DNA of 64,000 bases, from assembly GCA_946699065.1 (NCBI GenBank), contig CAMPDV010000008.1:1054001-1118000 (forward strand). Reading direction: 5' to 3'. The position numbers and the translations under genes were made by a program. The DNA comes from Loxodes magnus. Taxonomy: Eukaryota > Ciliophora > Karyorelictea > Loxodida > Loxodidae. This document shows, in pieces, positions 1 to 11,626 of this stretch (position 1 is its first letter; each line of letters opens with the position of its first letter). The notes beneath the pieces were generated by a model. It was not told the DNA's origin and did no database searches. It saw nothing but the letters and a program-made list of their open reading frames with translations.

Positions 1-276
1 AAATATTATAATACTACATTCATATGTTTAAATAACTGAACTTACATTAATAGAACCTTTAATTATAGTCTGGGCTTTTATACCAATGAATAAACAGAAA
101 TATAGTTTTATCTACATCCAACTACTTAAACATAAAAGCACTAGCTGATAGGAAAAAAGATGTTTAGCATTTTGATGTTATAAAAGAAAAATAATGTAAG
201 TAAGAGTTACTTTGAGTGCTATATTACCTGTTGATAATTAAAAATAAATTATGTTGAGTTTAATAAATTAAATAAA

Positions 277-612
277 ATGTGCCTTGTATTATCCAAATAT
301 TGCTTTGTGATTTCGATAATAGGCTTTTTAGGCTTAGGACTTTACGGTGCCGTTAATTTAATGGACTATTATTATTTGCACTGCAAACACACAGAACTTG
401 CAGCCATGAATTGCTTTTGAGGTGCACTTATTTATTTAGCCTTTGCTATTATTTGTCGCTTGGTTTATACAAGAAAAATTAAGCCGGAAACTGAGAATAA
501 AAGAACATCAGAAATAATGATGACAAAGTATCCTTTTAAAGATGAAGTAGCAGCTAAGCCTAATCCAGCTTTTTTAACGGCAAACAAAAATACTTAGCTG
601 CTCATAAAGTGA
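277..612 (+). CDS. Small two-helix membrane protein, possibly ribonuclease kappa / V-ATPase f-like
   Basis: Encodes 111 aa. The frame opens at ATG 277 after an A-rich leader and closes at TGA 610-612. An in-frame TGA at 418-420 is read as Trp in the segment NCFWGALIYLAF, and a TAG at 595-597 as Gln. Two hydrophobic helices (about residues 8-30 and 45-65) flank a short loop with Cys and His, followed by a polar Lys-rich tail. The small size, the paired helices and the NCF-x-A-x-Y pattern at the start of helix 2 recall ribonuclease kappa, a small subunit associated with the V-ATPase. This is inferred from general layout only; the loop is shorter than in animal RNASEK. It could equally be an unrelated ciliate-specific two-helix protein. 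Confidence 0.55.
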
Positions 613-981
613 ATTTACGATGCTAACAATTTAATTAATTTTTATTTAAGTATATAAAGTTTGATAAAAACACTTAATTTATTTCTATCTAAGAAACTAT
701 CAATCACCATCTCTTACCTTCTATTCCTTCCTTTGATTACCTTAGCAATTTAGAAATTGTAACTCTTTTAAGAAAAATAAAAATATAAAAGTAATTTTAA
801 GGGGAACTAGCAGCTATTAATTTTGCTCCTAAATTCTATTTAAACTAAATTTAGTCCGAATATATCAATTTACTTAAGATAATTCAAACTTATGCCTTTA
901 TATAACTTAATCAGCCAATTGTTACTAGTTTAGCTAATTAAATAAATAGATAGTTATTTGAAAGCAGACTTAATTATAAAA
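613..981. other. Intergenic, AT-rich
   Basis: Very AT-rich spacer between two genes in the same orientation. It must hold the 3' end of the small membrane protein transcript and the promoter of the kinase-like gene. I see no ORF, RNA gene or repeat in it. Confidence 0.5.
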
Positions 982-3323
982 ATGGTTCACAGTTTAAGCT
1001 TCTACAATTTGAAATTCAAGAATAGATAAGCTGAGATTTAGTATTCGGCTGACTTAGCACCTAAACAATAAAATATCACGCTGTTTTCTTAGTTTTTTTT
1101 CCTGGCTCTTTTGTCAGTTTAGGCTACAACTACGTGCTTTGTTCTATTAACCCTGAATATTATATAATTGGTAATTTCTAGAAAATACAATTGAATGATA
1201 GTTCTTTTATCGAATCAATTGATGATCACAATGATTGCCCTATGATTTTTAGAAGCTGTAGAAGGTATTTTGATAGCTACTTTTTCAATGACTTTCTTTA
1301 ATATTTTGGTCACTAATAGTCTATACTAGCAATGCTTAATCTAAATGATCATAAATATTGCTGATATATTCCTAAAATAGAACGAGATTTCCTATATCTT
1401 AACCCTTTTTATATTGAATAACATGGCTTTTTATATGATTGTGACTTTATTTAAGTCACAGTGAAACTAACTAGAGAAGGAAAGAAAAGCAGAGTAGAAC
1501 TTAATGAATATCGTGAGCCATCTGCCTATTGGATTTATCATAATAAACTATTCCTTTAATATTGAGTTCATTAACTAATACCCACTCCTGGAAGGTATTG
1601 CTACTAGTACAAATATCCTTGATGTATTTTAGGATTTAAAAACTACATTAGAGCAGTACGTTAAGAATAAAGATAGCATTAATCTAGATTGCAAGTAGTT
1701 TCTAGACTATTAAGGAACTGCTCTTAGAGTTTATGGAAATAAAATCATATGAAAGTAGAAAAATGCTGTGCAGCTTATTATTTGTGATTGCACTGCTTTT
1801 TCTTAATAGTTTCTTTTTCTCCAAGAGTAGCTTGCAGTCATCTATAACTCCTATAAAAGCCCTTACATCTAGAATTTGGTAAACGTGCTTAAGTTGAAGA
1901 ATTTTCATTAAAGCTAGAGCTTTAAGCTTATAGATGCTTTCCATTATATTGTCCTAGAAACTCAAGCCTTACATAACTCCATTAACATCTCAGTGAAGTT
2001 TCATAAATCAATACCTCAAAATATAAGCTGCTCTTCTGATGAATTCAGTTTACTAACTAAGAACGTTATTTTTTTGATTATAGAGCACTTTAAAGCTATT
2101 CAAAATATTGAGATTAATGTTAGTACATTCGAAAAAAAAGATAAAGCATGCCAACTTATGATAGTTTTCACGTGAATAGGAGAAGGAAACGAATAGAGTT
2201 TTAGAGATAGCTTGTAAAGTGAGAATAACCAGTAATTTTTAATTTTAGGGTCTATAAATACGTTTTAAGTTAATTGCTTACTTAATTCAAAGCTAAGATA
2301 GCTTTCTAATTATCAAATGAAAAGTAAAATCAAGGATTGATGATGCAAATTACTATTTAAACCATAGGAAACGATTCTCTAACATAAAGCCAATATATAA
2401 AATCTAATAATTCAGGTCTTTAATATATTACAGAGGCAAGTCCAGCAAAAAGTAGGAGACAAACAGAATAATCAGCAAATAAAGATTGCCTTAACAATAA
2501 AATGAGCGCTTTGAAATTACAACAGTTCAAAATGATGCCTAAAAGGTCCTTAGACGATCCACCTCATCTTAGTTATTCTAACGACTATTAAATAAAGCAA
2601 AGAATGTATTTCAAAATACAAAATTAAAAAAGATAAGGATATAAAAGCGAATTGACATATGAAGAGGTTCTATAGTAGCCTTAAGAAAACTTTTTCAGTT
2701 TTGACCTATATAACTTCAATAGCTTAATGGTATTTACATAAAATCAGTATATTTAAAACAGTCACTAAGAATTATAAGTTTCAAAGAATAAGCTATGAAG
2801 TGATATGAAGTTCACTTAATAGAAAAACTATTTATAAAAGCTTTCAAGGGGGAAAGTAAAATAGAGATGGACTAAAGAAGATATAGTGAACTAATCTCCT
2901 TAAATCAGTGAAAATGAATAGTACATACTGATAGTTGATGATAGTCCTTTTTAATAGTCTTCCTTATAAACTATTATTTAAGAGAATTTTAAACTCTAAA
3001 ACTTTCACACAGCTTCAAATGGAAAAGAAGCTTTAAAAGTATTCGAAACCTTTGCTAAATAGAAAAAACTTTTTAACTTAATCTTAATGGATATTTAAAT
3101 GCCTGTAATGGATGGATTGCAGTGTACAAGGGAAATTCGTAGTATTGAACAAGAGCGAAAATGAAACTAGACATACATTTGTGGAATTTCTATGGAAGTA
3201 TTTACAAATGCTGCGTCACAAGCTTTTAATGCAGGAATGAATAACTTCATAGTTAAACCAGCTAGCTAGCAGTCATTATCCGAATTATTTAAAGTAGCAC
3301 CTGGCTTAAATACCATAGTTTGA
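982..3323 (+). CDS. Hybrid histidine kinase-like protein with C-terminal receiver domain
   Basis: 768 aa after removal of a 35-nt intron at 2214-2248, which is required to keep the ATPase-like fold in frame. Order of parts: three or four hydrophobic helices (about residues 30-155); a PAS-like region from about 174 (LMNIVSHLPIGFIII); a dimerisation/ATPase-like region up to about 450; a Gln/Ser-rich linker; and a receiver domain from about 634. The receiver is intact: acidic pair Asp641-Asp642 in LIVDDS, phospho-acceptor Asp692 in LILMDIQMPVMDG, and Lys747 in IVKPA. The kinase half is degenerate: I find no phospho-His motif and no DxGxG ATP-lid motif where one would be expected. Membrane-bound hybrid kinases are common in ciliates. 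I infer that this protein receives or relays phosphate rather than autophosphorylating. It ends at TGA 3321. Confidence 0.85.
2214..2248 (+). other. Intron, 35 nt, in histidine kinase-like gene
   Basis: Starts GTAAAG and ends TTTTAG. Removing it joins frame 1 upstream to frame 0 downstream and restores a continuous ATPase-like segment (RDSLVYKYVLSQLL). Confidence 0.8.
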
Positions 3324-4614
3324 TATCTAACTGACTTCTTATTCATATTAATTGGTAAATATTCTCTCATTCTTCCTTTAAGTTTTATAGAAAAAAGTAA
3401 ACTGATGAATATCTAAATCTTATTCACTTTCTTATTTCTTTAATCAGCTTAATTTAAATGAGTATTGCAAAGTAGTAAATTAATCAGATAGAGTTAAAAT
3501 AAAGAGTCTGAATATGATATAGTAATAAGCGTATTAGTTATATATAAAACTTTATGTAAGCAGAGCAATTTAGTACTAAACTATTATATCTCAAATTAAA
3601 TTATAATTATTAATGAGATGCATATTTTATAAATGAGCTTTCTTTTAAAGTAACTAACTGCATATTAACTTTTTAGCTGAAATATTAAACATTGTTATTA
3701 GTATTATAAAACCATTCATCATAATCCTTTTATATCATTTTCTCTTTATCTTATTTTAAAGTTGTACAGTCGCTTATTCTAAAATAAATAGTTTCTTTAA
3801 CTAAATTTAGGAAAAACTATATAAAATTAATAGTTAAGAGACTTAAAAAGAATTAAAAATTAATTTATTTTGCTGCCTTAATTGCTTTAGTTCCTTTCAT
3901 TTTTTATAAACTAATACAGCTAAATTGAGTTTAAAGCATAATTTTTAGAAAGGACGAGTTGATTATGGGTAAAATGATAAAGTATTAATAAATATTTAGT
4001 AAATAATCTGCCAAGTATCTTTGCTAAGTCATTTATCTTGCTTAAAATCGTTCTTTTTTTTAGAAATTAAGAAGAACTAAAGATAGCAATAGTTCTCTTG
4101 CAAATGAGAATGTTCCAAAATAGATTATTATAAGTTTATATTCTTCTACTCCAAATAAAAAGTACATTGAGGTATCCTCTCTAATATATAAAAATTTCCC
4201 CAGGATGAGTAGTTTTTCTTAAATCTATAAAAATAATATAATAAATAAGTCTTTAATATAAAATCTCTTAGTTTCTCCTTTAATAATTACAGTAAAATTT
4301 AAGATGATTACTGAAGCTTATATTTTAATAGAAGCCTCTAGTACACTTACATTTACAGCTTATCAAACATTTTTAAGTATTTCAGTTATATGATATATTT
4401 AAGCGCTTAAGTTATCTTTGAAATGGTTTCATAATCTTATTGGTGCATATAAGTAATTTACAATGTTATAGTGCTTAATAGCATATGAATATAGATAGTT
4501 TTATAAAGTATTGACTATGTTGGTCTATTAAGATATTTGTATCTAAATACATATATAGTCTAAATATTATCTTCATATATTAGATTTTCTCTTTAACATA
4601 CTTTTTTGTTTTAA
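3324..4614. other. Intergenic, AT-rich
   Basis: About 1.3 kb with no recognisable gene. Sequence becomes coding-like again near 4616, possibly an unrecognised 5' exon of the following channel gene. Confidence 0.5.
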
Positions 4615-4714
4615 GGAATCGCAGTAAGCTCTTCAGATTAAAAATGATAGAGATAGTAAGATACAGAGTGCTTAAAGGAATGCATCATTAACATAATTTA
4701 GAAGTTCTTGCTAG

Positions 4715-7700
4715 ATGACTGTGCTATCTTTTTAATAGGAAGTTTAATTCTTTTATAAGTCGTTTTTGCTGCTTGAAATGATTACTAAAATTAAATCAAA
4801 TCATTATCATTAAAAAAATGGCTCATTTTACAAGTTAGGTAAGATTATTAATACAAGCGTTCAATTGCTTAAGGTAATGCCAAAAAGACAAACATAACTA
4901 AGGTGAAGCATCACACGTTTTGAAAAAAGATAGAGGATTATAAATAAGAAGATTAAGCGAAGAAAGAGTATAAAAAGATGTAAATTTTCCCTTTATTTAT
5001 ATAGTTTAAACTAGAGTATTAATACTTAATGACAGTAGATTGAAAAGCATCAGACTATTTAATTATATGATCTAATTAACTTATATTGTGCTTCTACTGG
5101 TGTGGCTGCAGGGATACTTTGATATGAGATACTTACAAGTGGCTTTTTTGAAAATGATGGCCTTTAGGAAACTGCAGGGAAGTTTTGCTTAAGCATTTCT
5201 ACTATATCGACAGTATTTCTTTTAATAGGTGTCTATTAAAGGAAAAAAGTAGAATTAGAGTATTTTAAGAGCAAGCAAATCTTTAGTCCTTAAGATACTA
5301 TTAAAACGAGCGGCTTACTGAAGCCTCTAATATATGAACTAATTATTAACCTTATTCATCCAATAATTCCCTACTATAATACAACTTTTTCAAACTACAA
5401 TCCTCCTACTGATTCAACTGTTGAATATTATATGAACTCAATTTTGCTCGTTCTAAGTCTACTTAGAATCTACCATGTAATAAGATGATGGCTTAGATCA
5501 AGTGAATGAAATCTACCAAGAGCTACAAGAGTATGTGAGATTTCTTAATGTAATGCTAATATTATCTTCGCTCTTAAATGCAAAATGGAATAAGAGCCAA
5601 AAAAAGTGATAGCCATTTTGTTTTTACTAAGTGTACTAATAAGTTCCTACGTAATTAGGATATGTGAAAGACCTTTATCGGAAATAACTCATAAAGACTT
5701 TAACAGTCTATTAAATTGCATGTGATACGTTGTAGTTACTATGACAACTGTAGGATATGGAGATTACGTTGCAGTTACAAATCCTGGTAGAGTTATAGGT
5801 TTCATTGTTTGCATACTAGGAGTTATAATCGTTAGTTTTACTGTTGTGCTGGTAGATACAAGTCTTAAATTTAGTTCCAATGAGGAGAGAAGCTATAGAT
5901 TACTAGAAAGACTTAAACTAAGAGAATAAATAAAGCATAGAGCAGCTTAGGTAATTATAACAGGTTGAAAATATTCAAGACTAAAGCAAAATAAAGAATG
6001 CCCATTCGTATACATTAGATCCTACTTGACTAAGTTCAAAAATACAACCAAGCAGTTCTAGAAGGAACTATTAATTTATCAAAGCAGCCAAGAATCGCAA
6101 TCTTAGTAAGAAAATGTTGAGTACTAAGTAGAAATAATAAACAAAGATGTATTTGCTTTAAAAAACAAAATGGAGAACATAACAAAGCTGTGCAATGAAA
6201 TCTACTCTCACCTAAACGACTAAAACATAATAGTAAGAGGCAAAATTAAATCGAATGACAAAATAGGATGAAACCAATTAAATAAATTTAGAAACATTTA
6301 AGTAGATCTTATTTATACAACCATCAAAGCTAGTATTTCTAACTTAATAAGAATTAAAATATGGAAAATATTTCTTCTCTATAAAGTAAAAAATTAGCCC
6401 TGTAGTAAGTCCCCTAAAACTAAAAAGGGACACAAACGTTTTAAATCAACATAGGTAAATTTAATATTCCTATTAAAACCTATCGAACGGTTCCTTCCAA
6501 GTGAAAATCTGAAGGGGATAATTTTTAAAGGGGTTAGTTATGAAAATCTCAAAACTTAGATAAAATTTGATCTAAAGATAAACTAAAATACAAAATAAGA
6601 TCCTAAAATATTTTAGACTCTATAAATAATGAATAATTCCTAGTTATGAATAAAGAGATAGCTACTTAGTTTGATCCTTTAAAGCTTTTTCAAACTTGAT
6701 AAATAGAAAAGGATTAAAATTAAAAACATAAGAATTAGAAATCAAGAAGCAGGAAACAAAATTAATAAGAAACTTAATTAAAATTCACTAAAGAAAAAGT
6801 CAATATGAGATGCTTTAGGTATTTACGAAGATCATAGGATTTTAAAGTTGACTGAACGTAGGTTAGTAAAGATAAAAGATCAAATTCCAGTGAGAAAAAG
6901 TCCTAAGAAAATAGCAAAAGCTTTAGAAATTTGATGGATTTTAGAAGCGAGTTAACTTCTTCATAAACATAATCTACTTTACCCTTTATAGAAAATAAAA
7001 TAATAGAAATCAGCAAAAAGAAAATATACAGCTAAAATAGGGAAAATTAAAATGCTAATTTCAAATTATAATATCAAAATAATGTGAAATCACATAACAG
7101 TAGTAAAGATGAAGAGTCTATGCTTAAAAATTAGTATGAAATAGAATGAACTGAAAAGGAGATATTTTAAATAAGTAACGCATGTTAATACCTGAAATGG
7201 CATTTCAATAATAATTAAAAGAGAATTTTGGTCTAAAATTAGAGGAACATTCCTTAGCCTGATCCTTCTTTTTTAAATTATTGTGCTAATTCTAAAAAAT
7301 CTATTCTGCATCTAAAAAAAATGATAAAAGCTAATAAGAATTAAAAATAGCAGACAAGCTATATGACTCATAAAAAGATTCCTCCTATTTAAAATAAGCA
7401 GTAGAAACATTAACGATCAATTAGTGAGTCTAAAAGATTTATAAAACCTTTTAATTAAACAGTAAAAGAGGAAAATAAATACTTATGTTTAGAACAAGTA
7501 TAAGTAGAGGCAGAGTATACAAAATATGATGCAATGCAAAAAATCTAGAGTCCTTTAGAGGGTTGGAAAACAAATGAAGAAAGAGGGCATAATATATTAG
7601 ATTTAACTATTGTTTAATAATAATTCTAATTATCACATAGAAAAGCAGCTTTTAGATATTTATTCTTATATTTGTTAAGATTAAAATTTTAATTATTAAT

Positions 7701-7836
7701 ATTATATAAGCCATTTCTAATTAAACAAAGTACTCTATAAGAAAGATTTATTCTAAACTTATATTTTATTCGGAATTTAAAAAAGAGAGCATTTATTAAT
7801 TATTAAGCAAAGCAAGCACTGTAGTAATTGAAATGA
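4715..7836 (+). CDS. SK-type (small-conductance, calmodulin-gated) K+ channel with long C-terminal tail
   Basis: Six-helix K+ channel subunit of the plasma or ciliary membrane. The pore is unmistakable: TMTTVGYGDY at about 5741-5770, preceded by a pore-helix Trp encoded by TGA at 5723-5725. S1 lies in the segment around GVAAGILWYEILTSG, and S2/S3 contain IHPIIPYY, the IHP motif typical of SK channels. After S6, AAQVIITGWKYSRLKQ resembles the SK calmodulin-binding domain, so gating by Ca2+/calmodulin is inferred. Frame 2 is open from at least 4616 to 6232. A 34-nt intron (6233-6266) moves to frame 0 (DETNQINLETFKQILF), and at least one more intron between about 6400 and 6560 leads to a Ser/Gln/Lys-rich tail in frame 1. 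The start is uncertain: ATG 4715 is the first Met in coding-like sequence; ATG 4517, or ATG 4818 with a possible 35-nt intron at 4839-4873, are alternatives. The end is also uncertain: three TAA at 7615-7623 precede the first in-frame TGA at 7834. Confidence 0.85.
6233..6266 (+). other. Intron, 34 nt, in SK channel gene
   Basis: GTAAGA...AATAG. It connects the calmodulin-binding region (frame 2) with a clearly coding stretch in frame 0. A further shift to frame 1 by about 6560 needs another intron that I could not place uniquely. Confidence 0.65.
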
Positions 7837-8315
7837 TTTATATTATAATTAAGATCGAGTATATTTATGATATCAATGCTTATATATGAATAGACTTCTA
7901 GAAAGTAATTTATTTATTAAGAGTTTAAAAATTAAATATTTCATTAACTTAAATCCTCAGCTAATTATAGATATATCAATATATAGTTTTTCCTAAATAT
8001 TTTAATACTATCTATTCCCCTTTTTTAAATATAAACATAGCAAGATATTTAAATTTTGAAGTTCCTATAAATTACAAATACATTTATATATTGTAAGGCA
8101 CTTGTATAAAAATTAAAATAAAATAGAATTATATTTGAATAAAATGCATCATACTTATAGAATTTAACTAGACAAGATAATTCATTTGAGTTAATTTTAT
8201 GCCAAATAGAGAACTTATTTTTAAGAATTAAGTTTTAAAAAAGTATGATTTCATATGAATTTTGCTGAGCTATTTATAAAAATTAACAAAATAAATTAAG
8301 AAATTACGCATTTCT
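7837..8315. other. Intergenic between convergent genes
   Basis: AT-rich spacer between the 3' ends of the K+ channel (+) and MND1 (-). Nothing else seen. Confidence 0.5.
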
Positions 8316-8935
8316 TCAATTTTTTAAAGGTTCAAACTCTTTTGGCAATTCAAAATATTCCATTATCTAGCTTTCTATCATTTATGTATTCTTTTTCATA
8401 TAAAACTTGAAATTTTCAACATTATCACTTCAAAAATAAGCAAGTTCTTCGTTTTATTGTTCTTCTTCTTTAATTTTTTAAATAGTCTCAGGTGCATTTC
8501 TCTCAAATTGTTATCACGTATTTTCTAAACTTCCTCTTTCTTGAACTAGATTTTGTAAAAGTTATAGCTATTTCGTGTACTCTTCTGTGTTTTCACAACC
8601 TTTAATAGAATTTTAGAGTTGATTTTATGCATTTTCTAATTTTTGGTCTAACTCTTAAATAGATTTTTCAACGTTTTGTATTTAGTTCTGTAGAGATAAC
8701 GAAGTTTTTGATTTAAATCCTCAAAAGAAGTTTCCAATTCCAATTTTATCATTTTAAATTAGTTCATCAGAAACTAAAGAGTCCACTACTTCCTTAACTG
8801 ACTAGAATATAACACCGTGCTTTGGAGCTATCTTTTCCATCTCCTTTATGTTAAAAACTTGCTTATGGTCATGAAATATTTTTAGAACGACTTTACGTTT
8901 CTATTCAAGAGAAAGTCTTTCTTTTTGCCTCCCAT
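8316..8935 (-). CDS. MND1: Meiotic nuclear division protein 1 (HOP2-MND1 recombination complex)
   Basis: About 205 aa, the usual MND1 length. It normally pairs with HOP2 to stimulate Dmc1/Rad51 strand invasion in meiosis. The conserved N-terminal winged-helix region reads LSLEQKRKVVLKIF, then EMEKIAPKHGVIFQSVKEVV, then GNFFWGFKSK, where the Trp is a TGA at 8723-8721; Trp is conserved here in other MND1 proteins. A coiled coil follows, then the typical C-terminus YFELPKEFEPL and TGA at 8318-8316. The likely start ATG at 8935 gives MGGKK but is one base out of frame with the conserved domain. One extra A in the following A-run would fix this, or a roughly 103-nt upstream intron could supply a different start. 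See findings. Confidence 0.9.
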
Positions 8936-10032
8936 TTATTGTAATAGCAGAAATTCAAATTTGAAATAATGAATTGACTAAATTTTCAAATTAGAAGTTT
9001 CAAAGCAACATTTAAATAATTACTTTTAATTATCATTTTTTGTAACCAATAGATGTCTAAAATTACCTTATATCTTTAAATCTTTAAGTCTTTTACTTGA
9101 AGTATGCTATTTTACACTTTAATTCTTTGTAAATGCTTTATCTACAGATGAGATTTAATATTCTTTTTATCTATCATAATTCTTTCTTATTACATTAACC
9201 TAAAAATATTCAACATTTTGAGAAATCAAAGGATCATTTGAAATTTCCTCGAATTTCAAGCAATTTAATTTGAGTGAAGCAGAGAAATAATAGATTTTAT
9301 TTATCTTAGTTAATTTAAATTATCATTTATTTCTCTTTTAATATTCAAATATTTCTTACCTCCAGCTCTTTCCATTTATTGGATCTCTGTCTTAATAGTA
9401 TTTACTGAGCATTTAATTTGAATATCTAAAATTAGCTTAGTTTCTAGGTTCCATCTAACTGTATTTTATATTAGTGACACACTGTTTAAGTCTTAAATAT
9501 AGATACTAAAGATATTTATTATTAATTATACTTTCTTTTATCATTTTCTATTTTTTAACTACTCAACTAAGCTAACACAAATCATAATTGCTTCTAGCGA
9601 ATGGTGCACAAATGATGATTATTAAGATGCTATAGAAATAGCTTTAGTAATAGTTTAAATTAATGTAGATAAATATATGTTTGCTATTTAAATAGCATCA
9701 GTAGTAGTTATAAGAGAAATCATTTTCTCACTATTCTAGAATGTAATTTATTATAAAAATAATAACTAAAAGGAGCATATCCTTTTTATAAGATTCAGAG
9801 AGGCTTATAATTTAGCATGATAACTAAGCCTTTTAATTATTTTTAATATTTAAATTTATTAATTAAAAAGGCATTAAAAATCACTACTTTCAATCAAATT
9901 TAATGTATTTTTCGTATTAAACTAATTTTCCTTATTGGATATTTAGTAGTCATTAATGCTATTGAGGCATTAACATACTTAGTACATATAATAATAGAAA
10001 ATTATTATTCAATAGAACATTATAATACAATA
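8936..10032. other. Intergenic between divergent genes
   Basis: About 1.1 kb of AT-rich DNA upstream of both MND1 (-) and the next plus-strand gene. It may contain an upstream MND1 exon near 9045. Otherwise nothing seen. Confidence 0.45.
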
Positions 10033-11253
10033 ATGGAGTTATATAAGGAAGTTCGCATAAACCAGTTTTAGCATTGTTATATTATGACATAGTAATTAGA
10101 TATTTGGAAAGTAAAAGTACCTAATTGGGATTCAAATACCAGGGTTCGAGTATTAGATTCGCTTGCAGAGGATGGTCAGATGATATGAATTTTCTTTCTA
10201 AATTTTCAGAGTAGATGTAAGAGTTTATACATGAAAAAAAGTGGATTTTTGCATAAAATTATTTAAAGATCAATATTACTAAATCTGAAGGCATCTAAAC
10301 TCTAAAGAAACATTAGAAATAAAAAAACTTAGATCTATGAACAGAAAACTAACCAACTATTTAAAAAAACAAGTAACTAAATTAGGTGCAATTCAAAATA
10401 AGAAGAAGAATTTTAATCCCCATTGCAGAGAAGTCGCGTTAAAATATATAGCTGTAATGAAAAAAAGCTATTTTTTAATTGATGAGATATAAGAATCTAA
10501 TTCCTTGACATTTTAAAATTTTATGCATACTTTTTGCATTACCTAAAGAAGAATATGGAGGAAAAACTAGTACTATGATGTATTCAGAAAGAAAAAACTG
10601 GAGTTTTGCATAGAATCGAATCAAGCATGAAAAATTTTCAAGAAAATCTTTTAAGAAACAATCTCAACATTTTATGAGTCATGTTAAATAGATTTAAACT
10701 GATTACCTTTCAAGCACATTATGCAATATTTTTTTAATTCTATTATAAAATAAAATAAGAAAATATCCATTTTCCAAGATCGACAATTACCTCTCTTTGC
10801 ATTACCAACTGGAAAAAAGGATTTCAATAATATGATCAAATTTAGATTTTATAGGATCTTTATAGTAAAGACCTGTAGAATTCCTAGATTAGTACAAGTT
10901 TAAAAGCTACTAAATATATTAGAGACAAAATTCAACATTATTTCTATGATGCAGCTACTCAAAAGCTTAAGAAAATGAAAACAGCTGAAATATATACTGA
11001 ACAGATTAGTAATCTTTACCAATTCCCTCAAATTACTTACAACTAAGTTGAACAAATAATTTAGACAAGAAATTTTCAGTAGATATAAACTTAGAGTCCA
11101 ATCCTATAATTTTCGAAAAGATCTTTAAGATCGTCATTTTACATTTATCATCCCTATTGTATATATAGAGAGTTTGATACATTAGAGCTCATTTTTAAAT
11201 GTATATACTATTCTGATATAAGATATTAGTTTTCGTAAAGATTGAATCTATGA
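10033..11253 (+). CDS. Protein of unknown function with four short introns
   Basis: 366 aa in a five-exon model that keeps one open frame from ATG 10033 to TGA 11251-11253. Introns: 10175-10209 (35 nt), 10386-10402 (17 nt), 10454-10493 (40 nt) and 10865-10892 (28 nt). The exons read as well-mixed, mostly basic protein: VPNWDSNTRVRVLDSLAEDE near the N-terminus, KYPFSKIDNYLSLHYQLEKR in the middle, and LKATKYIRDKIQHYFYDAAT near the C-terminus. I recognise no domain, signal peptide or transmembrane helix. The exon evidence is the change of protein-like frame at GT-AG boundaries, without support from homology, so individual splice sites (especially the second) could be off by a few codons. Confidence 0.55.
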
Positions 11254-11626
11254 CTTAAGACGTCTTATATTATATGATTAAGAACTTATAAACTCCTTTC
11301 TAAACTCTTATTTGGGATATTTAGATTATATTTAAAATATTTCAAAAGAAATTTAAGCCAAGAAGAAAAGAATTTATAGAAATGGAAAAAGCAAAAAGGA
11401 AGAAATAAAAGATGAGACTATAACAAGAGTAATTAAAAAATTGAATATATCTAAATATATTTAAAAACATTAAAAACATTTACTAAGTTCTATAATTGAA
11501 AGAAGCAATTCTTATAGCTATATATTTCAAAAAACTCTTTTTTTTTAATTTAAATTTAGAAAATATGATTATAAACGGAGATATCTAGCTACAACAAATA
11601 GCTTATTATTTAAAAAAATAAATAAA
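11254..11626. other. Intergenic, AT-rich
   Basis: Spacer upstream of the first seven-helix receptor gene. Nothing specific seen. Confidence 0.5.

Noticed and set aside
982-3323. Bacterial two-component gene or contamination, from the receiver domain
   Set aside because: It has an intron, uses TAA/TAG as Gln and TGA as Trp, and has ciliate-like base composition like its neighbours.
4839-4873. 35-nt intron near the start of the SK channel gene (ATG 4818)
   Set aside because: Not excluded, but the frame is already open upstream without it and the upstream sequence is coding-like, so it is not needed.
8860-8900. 35-nt GT-AG intron in MND1 that would put ATG 8935 in frame
   Set aside because: It would remove KVVLKIFHDHK, part of the conserved MND1 winged helix, so the segment is more likely exon.
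10130-10160. tRNA-like B box (GGTTCGAGT) near 10144
   Set aside because: No A box at the right distance and no cloverleaf or acceptor stem could be folded. The segment reads as protein-coding in the exon model.
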